Shown: positions 8,582-18,902, numbered from the stretch's first letter. The stretch: DNA of 64,000 bases from Kitasatospora cinereorecta (GCF_024172095.1 NZ_JAMZDX010000004.1:744001-808000); one strand, 5' to 3'. Numbers and translations: made by a program. The notes: generated by a model from the sequence alone, not told the origin.

Positions 8582-9562
8582 TCAGTACTGGCGGGTCGGC
8601 AGAGCGGCCGCGGCCTGGTCCTGGGTGAAGACACCCTCCTGGGTCTTGATCCGGCGCGGCACCTGCTCGCCGGCCTTGACCTTCTTGACCAGGTCCATCA
8701 GCTGGTCGCCGAGGAGCGGGTTGCACTCGACATCGACGTTGATCTTGCCCTGGCTCATCGCGGTGAAGGCGTCCTTGACCCCGTCCACCGAGATGATCTT
8801 GATGTCGACGCCCGGCTTCTTGCCCGCTTCCTCGATGGCCTGGATGGCACCGAGGGCCATGTCGTCATTGTGCGCGTAGAGCACGTCGATCTTCGGCTGC
8901 GACTTCAGGAACGCCTGCATGACCTCCTTGCCCTTGGCGCGGGTGAAGTCACCGGTCTGGGACGCCACGATCTTGAACTTGGCGTCCGCCTTGATGACGT
9001 CGGTGAACCCCGACTTGCGGTCGTTGGCCGGTGCGGACCCGGTCGTGCCCTGCAGTTCCACGATGTTCACGGGGTCGGTCCTGCCCTGGTACTCCTTCAC
9101 CAGCCAGTCGCCGGCCCTCTTGCCCTCCTCGACGAAGTCCGAGCCCAGGAAGGAGACGTAGAGTGAGTCGTCCTTGGAGTCCACCGCGCGGTCGGTGAGG
9201 ACCACCGGGATGTGGGCATCCTTGGCCTCCTTGAGGACGGTGTCCCAGCCGGACTCGACCACCGGCGAGAAGGCGATGACGTCCACCTTCTGCTGGATGA
9301 ACGAGCGGATCGCCTTGATCTGGTTCTCCTGCTTCTGCTGGGCGTCGGAGAACTTCAGGGTGATGCCGGCCTTCTTCGCCGCGTCCTGCACGGACTTGGT
9401 GTTGGCGGTGCGCCAACCACTCTCCGCACCGACCTGCGAGAAACCCACGGTGAGCTTGTGACCGGAGTCCTTGCCGTCGGCCGAGCCGCCGCCGGAACCG
9501 CAGGCGGACAGGGCGACGACCATCGCGCCGGCGACCAGGGACGCCGCGACTCTCTTGGACAT
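8582..9562 (-). CDS. ytfQ: furanose-binding lipoprotein, YtfQ-like
   Basis: A 326-residue periplasmic-binding-protein-like lipoprotein. The signal MSKRVAASLVAGAMVVALSAC ends in a lipobox with Cys21 as the lipid anchor. The mature protein starts with LTVGFSQVGAESGWRTANT and continues with SDAQQKQENQIKAIRSFIQQ, both close to E. coli YtfQ, the galactofuranose receptor. The ATG at 9562 is preceded by GAGGAAG. It is the first gene of the operon, as expected for a high-abundance receptor. A LacI-type operator lies about 130 bases upstream. The true ligand may be arabinofuranose or a related furanoside, judging from the regulon partner. Confidence 0.93.
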   Translation of the reverse strand: MSKRVAASLVAGAMVVALSACGSGGGSADGKDSGHKLTVGFSQVGAESGWRTANTKSVQDAAKKAGITLKFSDAQQKQENQIKAIRSFIQQKVDVIAFSPVVESGWDTVLKEAKDAHIPVVLTDRAVDSKDDSLYVSFLGSDFVEEGKRAGDWLVKEYQGRTDPVNIVELQGTTGSAPANDRKSGFTDVIKADAKFKIVASQTGDFTRAKGKEVMQAFLKSQPKIDVLYAHNDDMALGAIQAIEEAGKKPGVDIKIISVDGVKDAFTAMSQGKINVDVECNPLLGDQLMDLVKKVKAGEQVPRRIKTQEGVFTQDQAAAALPTRQY

Positions 9563-9688
9563 CTTGGGACTTCCTCTCGGGTGGGGGCGCCGTTCCGCGG
9601 GGCGGCAGCACCCGGTTCGGCGTGGTCCGGGGCGCCGCCGCCCGCATCGGACGGACGGGAGGTAGTGCCACCGCTTCGCTCTGGAGAG

Positions 9689-9706
9689 ATTGTTAGCGCT
9701 CACAAT
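9689..9706. promoter_or_regulatory. LacI-family operator upstream of ytfQ
   Basis: ATTGTTAGCGCTCACAAT is a near-perfect palindrome centred on AGCGCT, one base away from the symmetric lac-type operator. A 16-base core, TGTGAGCGCTAACAAT, recurs exactly upstream of the arabinofuranosidase gene at 17055-17070. It lies in the leader or promoter of the transporter operon and should be bound by a LacI-family repressor that releases on sugar. Confidence 0.85.
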
Positions 9707-9805
9707 TCGCCGGACAAGATGCCGGTTGCGCCGTTACCCAATCTTGATCTCCGGTGGCCGGCCCGTGGCCGCCGGAGCGAATCGCTTGGCAGCGCGCCGA
9801 GTTGA

Positions 9806-10320
9806 CTACCGGCGGACGGACGGACCGGTGCTGCGGCGCAGCACCGTCTCCAGCGGGACCAGCCCCCGGCTACGGGCGTGGCCGACCCCGGCCGGCTCCT
9901 CCACCAGCAGCTCCGGGGCCCGGCGACCGAGCTCGCCGAAGTTCTGGCGCACCGTGGTCAGGGGCGGAGCGAAGTACGCGGCCTCGGGAATGTCGTCGAA
10001 CCCGGCCACGCCGATGTCGCGCGGGATCGACCGGCCCGCCTCGTGGAGGACGCGCAGCAGCCCCGGCGCCATGTGGTCGTTGGCGCAGAACACGGCGGTG
10101 ACGTCGCGGTCCTCGGCGATCCGCAGGCCCGCCTCGCATCCGGAGCGGGCGCTCCAGTCACCGCTCCGGACCTGGGACACCCGCGCGCCGTCCGCCTCCA
10201 GCGCCTTGCGCCGGCCCTGCTCGCGGGTCCTGGTCCCCAGCCGGCCCGACGGTCGGCCACATGGTGCACCGCGGCATGGACCCGACCGCCACCAGCGACA
10301 CCGCGCTGGAGAGCGTATTT
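9806..10320 (-). pseudogene. truncated LacI-family repressor
   Basis: The C-terminal part of a LacI regulator is clear. It reads RRKALEADGARVSQVRSGDW, VTAVFCANDHMAPGLLRVL and SIPRDIGVAGFDDIPEAAYF, then PPLTTVRQNFGELGRRAPEL, and ends at 9806. Upstream, family-like sequence (AVHHVA) is in another frame, with the change near 10250. The N-terminal DNA-binding domain and most of the first sugar-binding subdomain are absent before the divergent GntR gene begins. The gene cannot make a DNA-binding repressor. Its position beside the transporter suggests it once controlled that operon. Confidence 0.65.
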
Positions 10321-10456
10321 GTTCGCGATCACATGACAAGGCTCCGGTGGGGTCGGGCACGGCGCCGGCTCCGGGGCGGCGCGGTTTCCCGGCCTCCTGC
10401 CGTTCATCTCCCCGTGGTCTTGACACTACTCTCCGGTAGCCACCAGGATCACACTC

Positions 10457-11188
10457 GTGAACCTGTCAGACAGCCAGACAGGTGGCCCCGCTCCCCGGCG
10501 CGTCAGCGCCATGGAAGCGGTGTTCAGCCACCTCCGCGGCGCCATCGAGCGCGGCGAGTACGCCGTCGGCGACAAGCTCCCCTCCGAGGCCGAGCTGTGT
10601 CGCACCCTGGAGGTCAGCCGACCCGTCCTGCGCGAGGCCCTCCGGGCCCTGCAGACCATGGGCCTGACGGTCTCCAGGACCGGCAAGGGCACCTTCGTCC
10701 TCGCCTCCACCGTCGAGGATCCGACCTTCGGCGACTACGCGGCCAGCCACCTCCTGGAGGTGCGACGGCACATCGAGATCCCGGTTGCCGGGTACGCGGC
10801 CCTGCGCCGCACCCCGGAGGACCTCGACCACCTGGCCCACCTCCTCGACCGGATGGAACGGGAGACCGACACCACGGCGTGGGTCGCGATGGACTCTCTC
10901 TTCCACCTGACCCTGGCCGAGGCCGCCCAGAACCCGGTCTTCCGCCGGATCATCGAGGAGATCCGCGACGCGCTCGCCCGCCAGTCGACCTTCCTCAACG
11001 AACTCGGCGGCCGGCGCGAGCAGTCCAACTGCGAGCACCGCGCGATCCTCGAGGCCCTGGTGGACGGGTCCGAGCAGGACGCCATGGAGGCCATGTCCCA
11101 CCACCTCCAGGTGGTCGAGACGACCCTCACCGACATCGTGCGCCCCAAGCGCACGGACACCCCCACGGAAGGCAGAGTCGAGGCGTGA
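10457..11188 (+). CDS. GntR-family (FadR-type) regulator of the asparagine operon
   Basis: A 243-residue transcription factor. The N-terminal winged helix-turn-helix covers residues ~20-85, with the hallmark YAVGDKLPSEAELCRTLEVS and RTGKGTFV. An all-helical FCD ligand-binding domain follows, with metal-binding-type residues around D-x-x-F-H (MDSLFHLTLAEA) and the later EHRAILEAL. Start choice is uncertain. The GTG at 10457 gives 18 extra residues, while the ATG at 10511 is where the HTH begins; neither has a strong ribosome site. The stop overlaps the permease start (GTGA), so it is co-transcribed with the asparagine genes and probably controls them in response to Asn, Asp or a metabolite. 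Confidence 0.88.
   Translation: MNLSDSQTGGPAPRRVSAMEAVFSHLRGAIERGEYAVGDKLPSEAELCRTLEVSRPVLREALRALQTMGLTVSRTGKGTFVLASTVEDPTFGDYAASHLLEVRRHIEIPVAGYAALRRTPEDLDHLAHLLDRMERETDTTAWVAMDSLFHLTLAEAAQNPVFRRIIEEIRDALARQSTFLNELGGRREQSNCEHRAILEALVDGSEQDAMEAMSHHLQVVETTLTDIVRPKRTDTPTEGRVEA
10461..10483. promoter_or_regulatory. candidate GntR operator
   Basis: ACCTGTC at 10461-10467 and GACAGGT at 10477-10483 form a perfect 7-bp inverted repeat. Nested inside is an 11-base palindrome, CTGTCAGACAG (10463-10473). TGTCAGACA resembles FadR-subfamily half-site spacing. It overlaps the first codons if the GTG start is used, or lies in the leader if translation starts at 10511. Autoregulation is an inference. Confidence 0.45.
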
Positions 11189-12663
11189 GCGAACAGCTCC
11201 TCAAGGACGGGACGCACCAGCCGTCCCCCGGCCACACCGACGCCGGGGACGCGGGCTACAGCAAGTCGCTGAAGGCCCGGCACGTGAACATGATCGCCAT
11301 CGGCGGCGCCATCGGCACCGGCCTCTTCCTCGGCGCCGGCGGCCGTCTCGCCGACGCCGGACCCTCACTTTTCGTGGCGTACGCCGTCTGCGGCGTCTTC
11401 GCGTTCCTGGTGGTTCGCGCGCTCGGTGAGCTCGTGCTGTACCGGCCCTCCTCCGGCGCCTTCGTGTCGTACGCCCGGGAGTTCCTGGGCGAGAAGGGCG
11501 CGTACACCGCGGGCTGGATGTACTTCCTCAACTGGGCCACCACCGGCATCGCCGACATCACCGCGGTGGCCACCTACACCCACTACTGGAGCATGTTCTC
11601 CCACGTCCCGCAGTGGGTGATCGCCCTGGTCGCCCTCGCGGTGGTGCTCACCGTCAACCTCATCTCGGTGCGGATCTTCGGCGAACTGGAGTTCTGGTTC
11701 GCCATCGTCAAGGTCGGTGCGCTGCTGGCCTTCATGGGCATCGGCGTCTTCCTGCTGGCCACCCGGCACCCGATCGACGGCGCCGTGCCCGGACCGTCCC
11801 TGATCACCGACAACGGCGGCGTCTTCCCCAACGGCCTGCTGCCGATGCTGCTGATCATCCAGGGCGTGGTCTTCGCCTACGCCTCCGTGGAGCTGGTCGG
11901 CGTCACGGCCGGTGAGACCGAGCACCCCGAGAAGGTCGTGCCCAAGGCGATCAACTCGATCATGTGGCGGGTGGGCCTGTTCTACGTCGGCTCGGTCGTC
12001 CTGCTGTCGATGCTGCTGCCGTGGAACCGGTACAGCGCGGGCCAGAGCCCGTTCGTGACGGTGCTGTCCCAGATCGGCGTTCCGGCGGCCGGCGACGTGA
12101 TGAACCTGGTCGTCCTCACCGCCGCGATGTCCTCCCTCAACTCCGGCCTCTACGCGACCGGGCGCATCCTGCGCTCGATGGCCGTCAACGGCTCGGCGCC
12201 CCGGTTCACCGCCAGGATGAGCCGCACCCAGGTCCCGTACGGCGGCATCCTGCTCACCAGCGGCATCTGCGTCCTCGGCGTCGGCCTCAACTTCGTGGTC
12301 CCGGCCGACGCGTTCGAGATCGTGCTGAACTTCGCGGCGATCGGCATCCTCGCGACCTGGGGCATGATCATGGTCTGCCACCTGCTGTTCTGGCGCCGGA
12401 CCCGCGCGGGCGAACTGACCCGGCCCTCCTACCGCCTGCCCGGCTCGCCCTGGACCGAACTGGTGACGCTGGCCTTCCTCGCCACCGTCCTGGTCCTCAT
12501 GTACGCCGACGGCGGCGCCGGACGCACCACCGTGCTGTGCCTGCCGCTGATCGCCGGTGTGCTGGTCGCCGGCTGGTACGCGATCCGCGGCCGCCTGGCG
12601 CACGCCGCGGCTTCGCCCGTGGCCGACCCCGCCGCCGGCTCCGCGACCGAGTCCGACCGCTGA
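11185..12663 (+). CDS. ansP: amino-acid permease, L-asparagine permease type
   Basis: A 492-residue APC-superfamily transporter with about 12 membrane helices. The N-terminal signature SLKARHVNMIAIGGAIGTGLFLGAG is that of AnsP/GABA-permease-type proton symporters. The conserved ASVELVGVTAGETEHPEKVVPKAIN follows mid-protein. It starts at a GTG overlapping the stop of the GntR gene. The next two genes are an asparaginase and an aspartase, so asparagine (or aspartate) is the most likely substrate. The C-terminal ~20 residues are a polar tail. Confidence 0.88.
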   Translation: MSEQLLKDGTHQPSPGHTDAGDAGYSKSLKARHVNMIAIGGAIGTGLFLGAGGRLADAGPSLFVAYAVCGVFAFLVVRALGELVLYRPSSGAFVSYAREFLGEKGAYTAGWMYFLNWATTGIADITAVATYTHYWSMFSHVPQWVIALVALAVVLTVNLISVRIFGELEFWFAIVKVGALLAFMGIGVFLLATRHPIDGAVPGPSLITDNGGVFPNGLLPMLLIIQGVVFAYASVELVGVTAGETEHPEKVVPKAINSIMWRVGLFYVGSVVLLSMLLPWNRYSAGQSPFVTVLSQIGVPAAGDVMNLVVLTAAMSSLNSGLYATGRILRSMAVNGSAPRFTARMSRTQVPYGGILLTSGICVLGVGLNFVVPADAFEIVLNFAAIGILATWGMIMVCHLLFWRRTRAGELTRPSYRLPGSPWTELVTLAFLATVLVLMYADGGAGRTTVLCLPLIAGVLVAGWYAIRGRLAHAAASPVADPAAGSATESDR

Positions 12664-12770
12664 ACCCGGCCGCGGCGGGCGGCACTTCGCCGGGTCGTGC
12701 GCCGTCCCCTCCGGACGGGCGGGGCACGACCGGCCGCCTCTCCCAGCGAGCCCTTACCGATCGAGGCAGT

Positions 12771-13787
12771 ATGCGCAGCAGTCTCCTGGCGGACGCGCCC
12801 GCCGTCCGCGAACCCCTGCACTCCCCCGTCGCCCACGTGGTCCGCGAGGGACTGGTCGAGGGCGTCCACTACGGCTCCGCCGTCGTCCTCGGCGACGAGG
12901 GCGAGGTCCGGTTCCAGCTCGGCGACATCGAGGCGGCCTGCTACCCGCGCTCGGCCCTCAAGCCCGTTCAGGCCGTCGCCATGGTGCGGTGCGGACTGCC
13001 CCTCGACGGCGACCTGCTCTCCCTCGCCATGGGCAGCCACTCCGGCGAGGAACACCACCTCGCCGGGGCCCGCCGGATCCTGGAGTCGGCCGGCCTCACC
13101 GAGGACGACCTGCGCAACACCCCGGACCTGCCGTACGACCCGGCCGTCCGCGACACCTGGGTCCGTGCGGGCCGCCCGCCCTCCCGGCTCGCCCAGAACT
13201 GCTCCGGCAAGCACGCCGCGATGCTGTACCTGTGCGCGCTCAACAGCTGGCCGTTGCACACCTACCTCGACCCCGCGCACCCGCTCCAGGTCGCGATCGC
13301 CGAGACGGTCGAGGAGCTCACCGGCCAGCGGGTCGCCCGGACCACCGCGGACGGCTGCGGCGCCCCGCTGTTCGCCGTCTCCCTGCACGGCCTCGCCCGG
13401 GCCGCCGCCCGGATCGCCACCGGCGCGCCGGGCACGCCCGAGCGGCGGGTCGCCGAAGCGCTGCGCGGCCATCCGGAGATGGCTTCCGGCACGGGCCGCG
13501 ACGTCGCCGCACTGATGCGTGCGGTGCCCGGCCTGATCGCCAAGGACGGCTTCGAAGGCGTCCAGACCGCCGCGCTGCCCGACGGGCGCGCCGTCGCCGT
13601 CAAGATCGCCGACGGCGCGAACCGCGCGCGCGTCCCGGTCGCGGCAGCCGCCCTGGCCCGGGCCGGTGTCGATCCCGTGCTGCTCGGCCCTTTCACGGGC
13701 GAGCCCGTCCTCGGCGGCGGCCGGCCCGTCGGGAGCATCCGACCGGTGGACGCGCTGGCCCGTCCGGCCGTTCTCCCCGCGGCCTGA
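12771..13787 (+). CDS. class 3 (Rhizobium etli AnsA-type) L-asparaginase
   Basis: A 338-residue cytosolic enzyme that hydrolyses asparagine to aspartate and ammonia. It belongs to the thermolabile, non-homologous class 3 asparaginases rather than the E. coli type. Visible features are the Ser-x-x-Lys pair RSALK (Ser61, Lys64) and GSHSGEEHH (~residues 88-95). Cys144 and Lys147 lie in NCSGKHAAM, and Cys196 in DGCGAP. Their spacing fits the zinc-binding Cys/Lys/Cys set of the R. etli enzyme. The ATG at 12771 follows a weak GAGG. It lies 107 bases after the permease and before aspartase, giving a logical Asn to Asp to fumarate order. Confidence 0.88.
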   Translation: MRSSLLADAPAVREPLHSPVAHVVREGLVEGVHYGSAVVLGDEGEVRFQLGDIEAACYPRSALKPVQAVAMVRCGLPLDGDLLSLAMGSHSGEEHHLAGARRILESAGLTEDDLRNTPDLPYDPAVRDTWVRAGRPPSRLAQNCSGKHAAMLYLCALNSWPLHTYLDPAHPLQVAIAETVEELTGQRVARTTADGCGAPLFAVSLHGLARAAARIATGAPGTPERRVAEALRGHPEMASGTGRDVAALMRAVPGLIAKDGFEGVQTAALPDGRAVAVKIADGANRARVPVAAAALARAGVDPVLLGPFTGEPVLGGGRPVGSIRPVDALARPAVLPAA

Positions 13788-13924
13788 CGCGCCGCCGGCA
13801 CCGCCCGTCCCCCACCGCCCCGTCGCCCGCACGTCCCGGCGCGGCACCGACCGTCCTGCCCCCTCCCAGCTGCCCGGGCCGCCGCAGCCCGGACCACCCC
13901 CGTCAGGAAGAGGACCCGCACACG

Positions 13925-15334
<1,410 letters not shown>

Positions 15335-15401
15335 CGGCGCCGCGACGGGCCACCAGGACGGTGCCCCGCCGCGGGCCCGGAGCTTCACCGCCACCACCCG
15401 C

Positions 15402-15435
15402 GGTGGGGGCGGAACCCGCCGGTTCCGCCCCCACC
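15402..15435. terminator. bidirectional hairpin between aspA and abfB
   Basis: GGTGGGGGCGGAAC (15402-15415) pairs perfectly with 15422-15435 across a 6-base loop. It sits between the convergent ends of aspA (+) and the arabinofuranosidase gene (-), so it can end both transcripts. Confidence 0.8.
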
Positions 15436-15468
15436 TGCCTCATGGCCCGGGCTGCCGGACGGGTCGGG

Positions 15469-17022
15469 TCATCCCCAGGGCTGGGCCACCAGCCAGCTGC
15501 TGTCGGCAGCCCAACTCGTGCTGGTGTCCCAGGCGTTGGAGCCGCCGTTGGAGGCGATGTAGGTCCCGAAGTTGTAATGGCGCAGGTACTTCGAGGGGTA
15601 GTTGATCGACTGGAAGGAGGTGCCCGTCCCGCTGTTGCCGGCGGTCGGGCAGAAGGTGGCGTCCTGGGCGAACAGGCTTCCTCCGTCGTCCACGCCGAGG
15701 CGGAGCTCGAAGTTGTAGTGCCGGAGGAACCGGCCCGGCTTGTCGACTGATTCGAAGGTGAGGCAGGAGCTGTTCGCCAGCCCGGCGCGGACGGTCCAGG
15801 TGGCGTCGGCCTTGAGGGCTGACGGGCTGGAGGAGGTGACGGCCGAGATGCCGACCTTGTCGTCCGCGTCGTCGTGGGTGAGGTAGTCGCCGGTGCAGCA
15901 GGGGGTGGTGGCGCGCAGCGACACGTGCGAGCCCGGGGTCAGCGTGCCGGTGCCGGTGGCGGCGCTGCTGTAGCCGGCGGCGGCGATGTTGGCCTGGACG
16001 GCGTTCTCGGTGGCGTCCGAGGGGTAGCCGGACGTCATCACGCCCTCGTAGAACGTGCCCATGGCGCCCTTGCTGTTGTCGCCGCCGATGCCGAGGATGA
16101 TCGCGCCCTCCTTGTGCATCGGGTTGTAGCCGGAGGCGTTGGGCCTGACGCCGTTGTAGTACGTCGACAGACCGTCCGCCTGGGCGTCGCCCGCGCGGAT
16201 CGCCCACTGGTTCGGCGCGCCTTTGACGATCGCGGTCAGGAAGCGGTTGGAGACGCTCGGGTCGTTGGCGTTGTAGCCCGTGTTCACCCCGGAGAACAGG
16301 CCGTTCTCCAGGTCCGCCATCACCCACGGCCCGGGCCCGGAACCGTACCCCCAGACCTTGATGTTGCCGAAGTAGATGGCCTCCATGTGGCCGTTGCCGG
16401 TGTCGTTGCTGCTGGTCTCGGCGTTGCCGTAGTCAAAGCAGCAACCGCCGTTGTCGTGCGTGCCGTCCAGGACCGCGTACATGCCCTCGGGCTGGTCCCC
16501 GACGGCGATGCCGCTGGTGTGGTTGTTGCGGTAGCCGGTACCGGGGGCGATGTAGACCCCGTACGCCTTGTGGCCGCCCACGGTGACCGGGGCCTCGACC
16601 GCGTTGGCGAGGTTGTCGGGGCCGCCGGCCGCCCCGCCGGCGGGCGCCTGGGTGAGGTGGTTGCCCCTGCCCGACTGGTCGTAGATGACCGCGATCAGGC
16701 AGCTGGTGCCGGCACAGAAGGCGTCCTGCGCGGCGGCGTTGGCGTATCCGCCGGCGCCGAGGACGCCGATGTCCTTCACGGCGCCGTCCGTGGCGCGCTT
16801 GATCTGGTAGAGCGCGCCTGCGTAGGCGCCGTAGAGGGCGCGCGTAGTGCTGTGCGCAGCCACGCAGGGCGTGCCGCCCGAGGCGTAGATGTCGCACGGC
16901 CCCTGGGTGGCCGCCTGCGAGGTGGCGGCCGTACCGGTGAGTACACCGGCGGTGAGGGCGGCCGTCGTCCCGACCGCAAGAACGGTCCGCCGGGCACGGC
17001 GGATCAACCGATGGAAGGTCAT
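15469..17022 (-). CDS. abfB: secreted GH54 alpha-L-arabinofuranosidase with CBM42
   Basis: A 517-residue exported enzyme that removes alpha-arabinofuranosyl side chains from arabinoxylan and arabinan. A basic signal peptide (residues 1-~37, cleavage after TAATSQA) precedes the GH54 catalytic domain (~38-370). Glu239 (ADLENGLF) and Asp315 (GIGGDNSKG) are 76 residues apart, as are the nucleophile and acid/base of the fungal AkAbfB. A C-terminal arabinose-binding AbfB/CBM42 domain follows from ~375, with the repeated RHYNF motif. A LacI-type operator lies about 35 bases upstream, identical in its core to the one before ytfQ. Release of arabinose and its uptake are therefore probably co-regulated. 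Confidence 0.93.
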   Translation of the reverse strand: MTFHRLIRRARRTVLAVGTTAALTAGVLTGTAATSQAATQGPCDIYASGGTPCVAAHSTTRALYGAYAGALYQIKRATDGAVKDIGVLGAGGYANAAAQDAFCAGTSCLIAVIYDQSGRGNHLTQAPAGGAAGGPDNLANAVEAPVTVGGHKAYGVYIAPGTGYRNNHTSGIAVGDQPEGMYAVLDGTHDNGGCCFDYGNAETSSNDTGNGHMEAIYFGNIKVWGYGSGPGPWVMADLENGLFSGVNTGYNANDPSVSNRFLTAIVKGAPNQWAIRAGDAQADGLSTYYNGVRPNASGYNPMHKEGAIILGIGGDNSKGAMGTFYEGVMTSGYPSDATENAVQANIAAAGYSSAATGTGTLTPGSHVSLRATTPCCTGDYLTHDDADDKVGISAVTSSSPSALKADATWTVRAGLANSSCLTFESVDKPGRFLRHYNFELRLGVDDGGSLFAQDATFCPTAGNSGTGTSFQSINYPSKYLRHYNFGTYIASNGGSNAWDTSTSWAADSSWLVAQPWG

Positions 17023-17053
17023 GGAAGCTCCTGCACGGGTGGGGGAGAGAGCT

Positions 17054-17070
17054 ATGTGAGCGCTAACAAT
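17054..17070. promoter_or_regulatory. LacI-family operator upstream of abfB
   Basis: ATGTGAGCGCTAACAAT shares a 16-base core (TGTGAGCGCTAACAAT) with the operator upstream of ytfQ on the other side of the asparagine operon. It lies 32 bases before the abfB ATG, where a repressor would block initiation. Confidence 0.85.
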
Positions 17071-17156
17071 CTGCGGAGCGAGCCTGGGCAGGGCAAGGCC
17101 TTGCGAGAGGCGACCAGCTCACGTCAACCGGCACTCACTATCGCCACTCCCCTGAC

Positions 17157-17578
17157 GTGGCGTCAAGACGTCGGGATCCTCAACTACGGCCTGGCGTCAG
17201 GCCACTGGACACCCGCGAGGCGTCGGGTCCGGGACCGGACCTGGTGCAACCCGCGCTTCATCGAGGTCGACCGCCTGCTGCACGACTTCCGCGCGAACCA
17301 CCGTGGGGACGACAACGCCACACCCAACCACCTCTGGCACGTCCTCTGCCCGGGTGGCCGACGGATCGCCCGCGCCGAAACTCCGAACTCGACGGCAACC
17401 TTTTCGCCCTCGGCGGCCACTGGGCACTCGGGCCGACAACGAGCTCGCACGGGGAGACCGGCCGAAGGCGGTCACGGCCTGGCACGAAGCGGAGACCATG
17501 CTCACCCGGCTGGGCCACCCGGACAAGGACCACGTGCGACGGCGTCTCGCCTCCGCCGAGACGGGGAACGACCGCTGA
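17157..17578 (+). pseudogene. C-terminal scrap of a TPR-type regulator
   Basis: The last ~45 residues before the stop at 17576 (DNELARGDRPKAVTAWHEAE, then RLGHPDKDHVRRRLASAE) look like the final tetratricopeptide-like helices of a large actinomycete regulator. Upstream, family-like pieces (HLWHVLC, LDGNLFALGGHWAL) occur in other frames. No start codon or domain upstream is intact. I treat it as a decayed remnant. Confidence 0.35.
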
Positions 17579-17594
17579 CCATCACGCGACGCGT

Positions 17595-17723
17595 TCACCG
17601 GTGCTCCGGATTCTCGACGTCGAAGCGGCAGCCGGCGTCCCACTCGGAGCGCTGGTTGCCGTACGCCCGGATGCCGCCGGCGTCCTTGAGCATGCGCGCC
17701 GGGTGAAGCTGGTTCCAGGTCAT
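17595..17723 (-). pseudogene. short unidentified C-terminal fragment
   Basis: From an ATG at 17723, 42 residues are encoded (NQLHPARMLKDAGGIRAYGN, then WDAGCRFDVENPEHR). The composition looks coding, unlike the surrounding shadow frames. There is no ribosome site and no recognised domain. It lies directly downstream of an SDR remnant on the same strand. Confidence 0.25.
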
Positions 17724-17766
17724 GCCGATCGGTTCGGACGCCCCACTCGGCCGACATCGGCGCGCC

Positions 17767-17925
17767 TTACCAGGGCAGCGGCCCGCCAACCCGGAAGAAG
17801 CCTCCGGTGGAGCCGGAGTCCGGCAGTGTCGCGGCCCAGAGCACGTTGGCGGCGCCCGCCTCGACCGGTCCGCCGCCCGGGCGCCCATGTCGGTGGCGAC
17901 CCACCCGCGGCAGACGGCGTTGACA
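17767..17925 (-). pseudogene. short-chain dehydrogenase remnant
   Basis: Only the C-terminal ~50 residues of an SDR remain. VNAVCRGWVATDMG is the usual segment after the catalytic YxxxK. A frameshift then leads to GGPVEAGAANVLWAATLPD and SGSTGGFFRVGGPLPW, ending at 17767. The Rossmann fold and active site are missing. Confidence 0.55.
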
Positions 17926-18010
17926 ACCTGGAGTTGTCCCGGGTCCTGGACAACTCACCGCTGGGACGAACGCCCGAACCGCCGACCGTGATTCTTCGAC
18001 CCCCTTCCGG

Positions 18011-18868
18011 TCACTTCGGCAGATCGGCGGACAGGAAGGGAGCAAGGAGCGCGAACAATGCGTCGGGGCGGTCGAGGGGAATGATGTGGCCGCAGTCCTG
18101 GAGATGGTGTCCGACCAGGTCATCGGCGATGGGACGGAGTTGGCGTTCGAGCCCGGTGCCGACCGGGTGAGAGCCGACGGCCATGGTGGGCATGGTCAGC
18201 CGAGCCGTCGCGACGGCGTCCTGGATCTGCTGCGCGCTGGTGGGCAGGGCCCGGTAGTAGGAGAACGCGCAGCGAAGGGCCTCGCTCCCGGTGTACGCGT
18301 GAACGAAGGCCGCACGGACATCGTCGGGTACTCCTCGTCCGAGCGTCCCCGAGTCGAGAAACCAGTCGACGTACGGGGCCTCGTTGCCGGCCAGGACGGT
18401 CTCGGCGAGGCCGGGGACAGCATGGAAGCCGAACCACCACGGGGCGCCGCCCGCGACGACGTGTTCGACTCCGGACAGGCGGCCGAGCAGTGCCTCCATG
18501 ACGACCAGGCGCCGCACGAAGCCGGGCCGGCGCAGCGCGAGCAGGACAGCGGGGGCGGTGCCCGCATCGATGCCGACCACCGCTGCCGAGGGCTCGCCGA
18601 GTGCGTCGAGCAGCCCTTCGGCGTCGGCGGCCAGAGTGCCTGCGTCGTAACCCTCGACGGCACGTGCACTGGCACCGAAGCCTCGCAGGTCAGGGGCGAT
18701 GACCCGGTACCGTCCGGCCAGTCGGTCCATGAGGCCGCTCCAGAGTTGCCAGGTGTGCGGGAAGCCGTGCAGCAGGAGAACCGCGGGTCCGTCCCCGGCG
18801 ATTGCGACGTTGAGTTCGACGCCGTTCGTCGCGATGCGGCGCAGTTGGTGTGCGGTGGTGACAGACAT
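18011..18868 (-). CDS. alpha/beta hydrolase, epoxide-hydrolase-like
   Basis: A 285-residue cytosolic alpha/beta-hydrolase. Visible features are the oxyanion-hole motif LLHGFPHTW (~residues 33-41), APDLRGFGAS (~60), the nucleophile elbow VVGIDAGTAPA (~100, where Asp replaces the more usual Ser) and the late GHIIPLDRP His. An Asp nucleophile suggests an epoxide hydrolase or haloalkane-dehalogenase-like chemistry. The usual G-H-D pattern is altered to G-I-D, so the substrate is uncertain. It is divergent from an HxlR-type regulator with about 100 bases between them, a layout common for inducible detoxification genes. Confidence 0.82.
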   Translation of the reverse strand: MSVTTAHQLRRIATNGVELNVAIAGDGPAVLLLHGFPHTWQLWSGLMDRLAGRYRVIAPDLRGFGASARAVEGYDAGTLAADAEGLLDALGEPSAAVVGIDAGTAPAVLLALRRPGFVRRLVVMEALLGRLSGVEHVVAGGAPWWFGFHAVPGLAETVLAGNEAPYVDWFLDSGTLGRGVPDDVRAAFVHAYTGSEALRCAFSYYRALPTSAQQIQDAVATARLTMPTMAVGSHPVGTGLERQLRPIADDLVGHHLQDCGHIIPLDRPDALFALLAPFLSADLPK

Positions 18869-18883
18869 GACGGCTCCCCCGAC

Positions 18884-18902
18884 TGGTTACCATTGGTGAC
18901 CA
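18884..18902. promoter_or_regulatory. palindrome in the hydrolase/HxlR divergent promoter
   Basis: TGGTTACC-ATT-GGTGACCA is an imperfect inverted repeat with one mismatch. A further GGTAAC at 18913-18918 inverts the GTTACC arm. The site lies between the two divergent starts and is a good candidate for HxlR binding. Confidence 0.5.

Noticed and set aside
15874..17706. Plus-strand open frame opposite the arabinofuranosidase gene
   Set aside because: It is a shadow of abfB, with low-complexity Ala/Gly/Val sequence and no motif.
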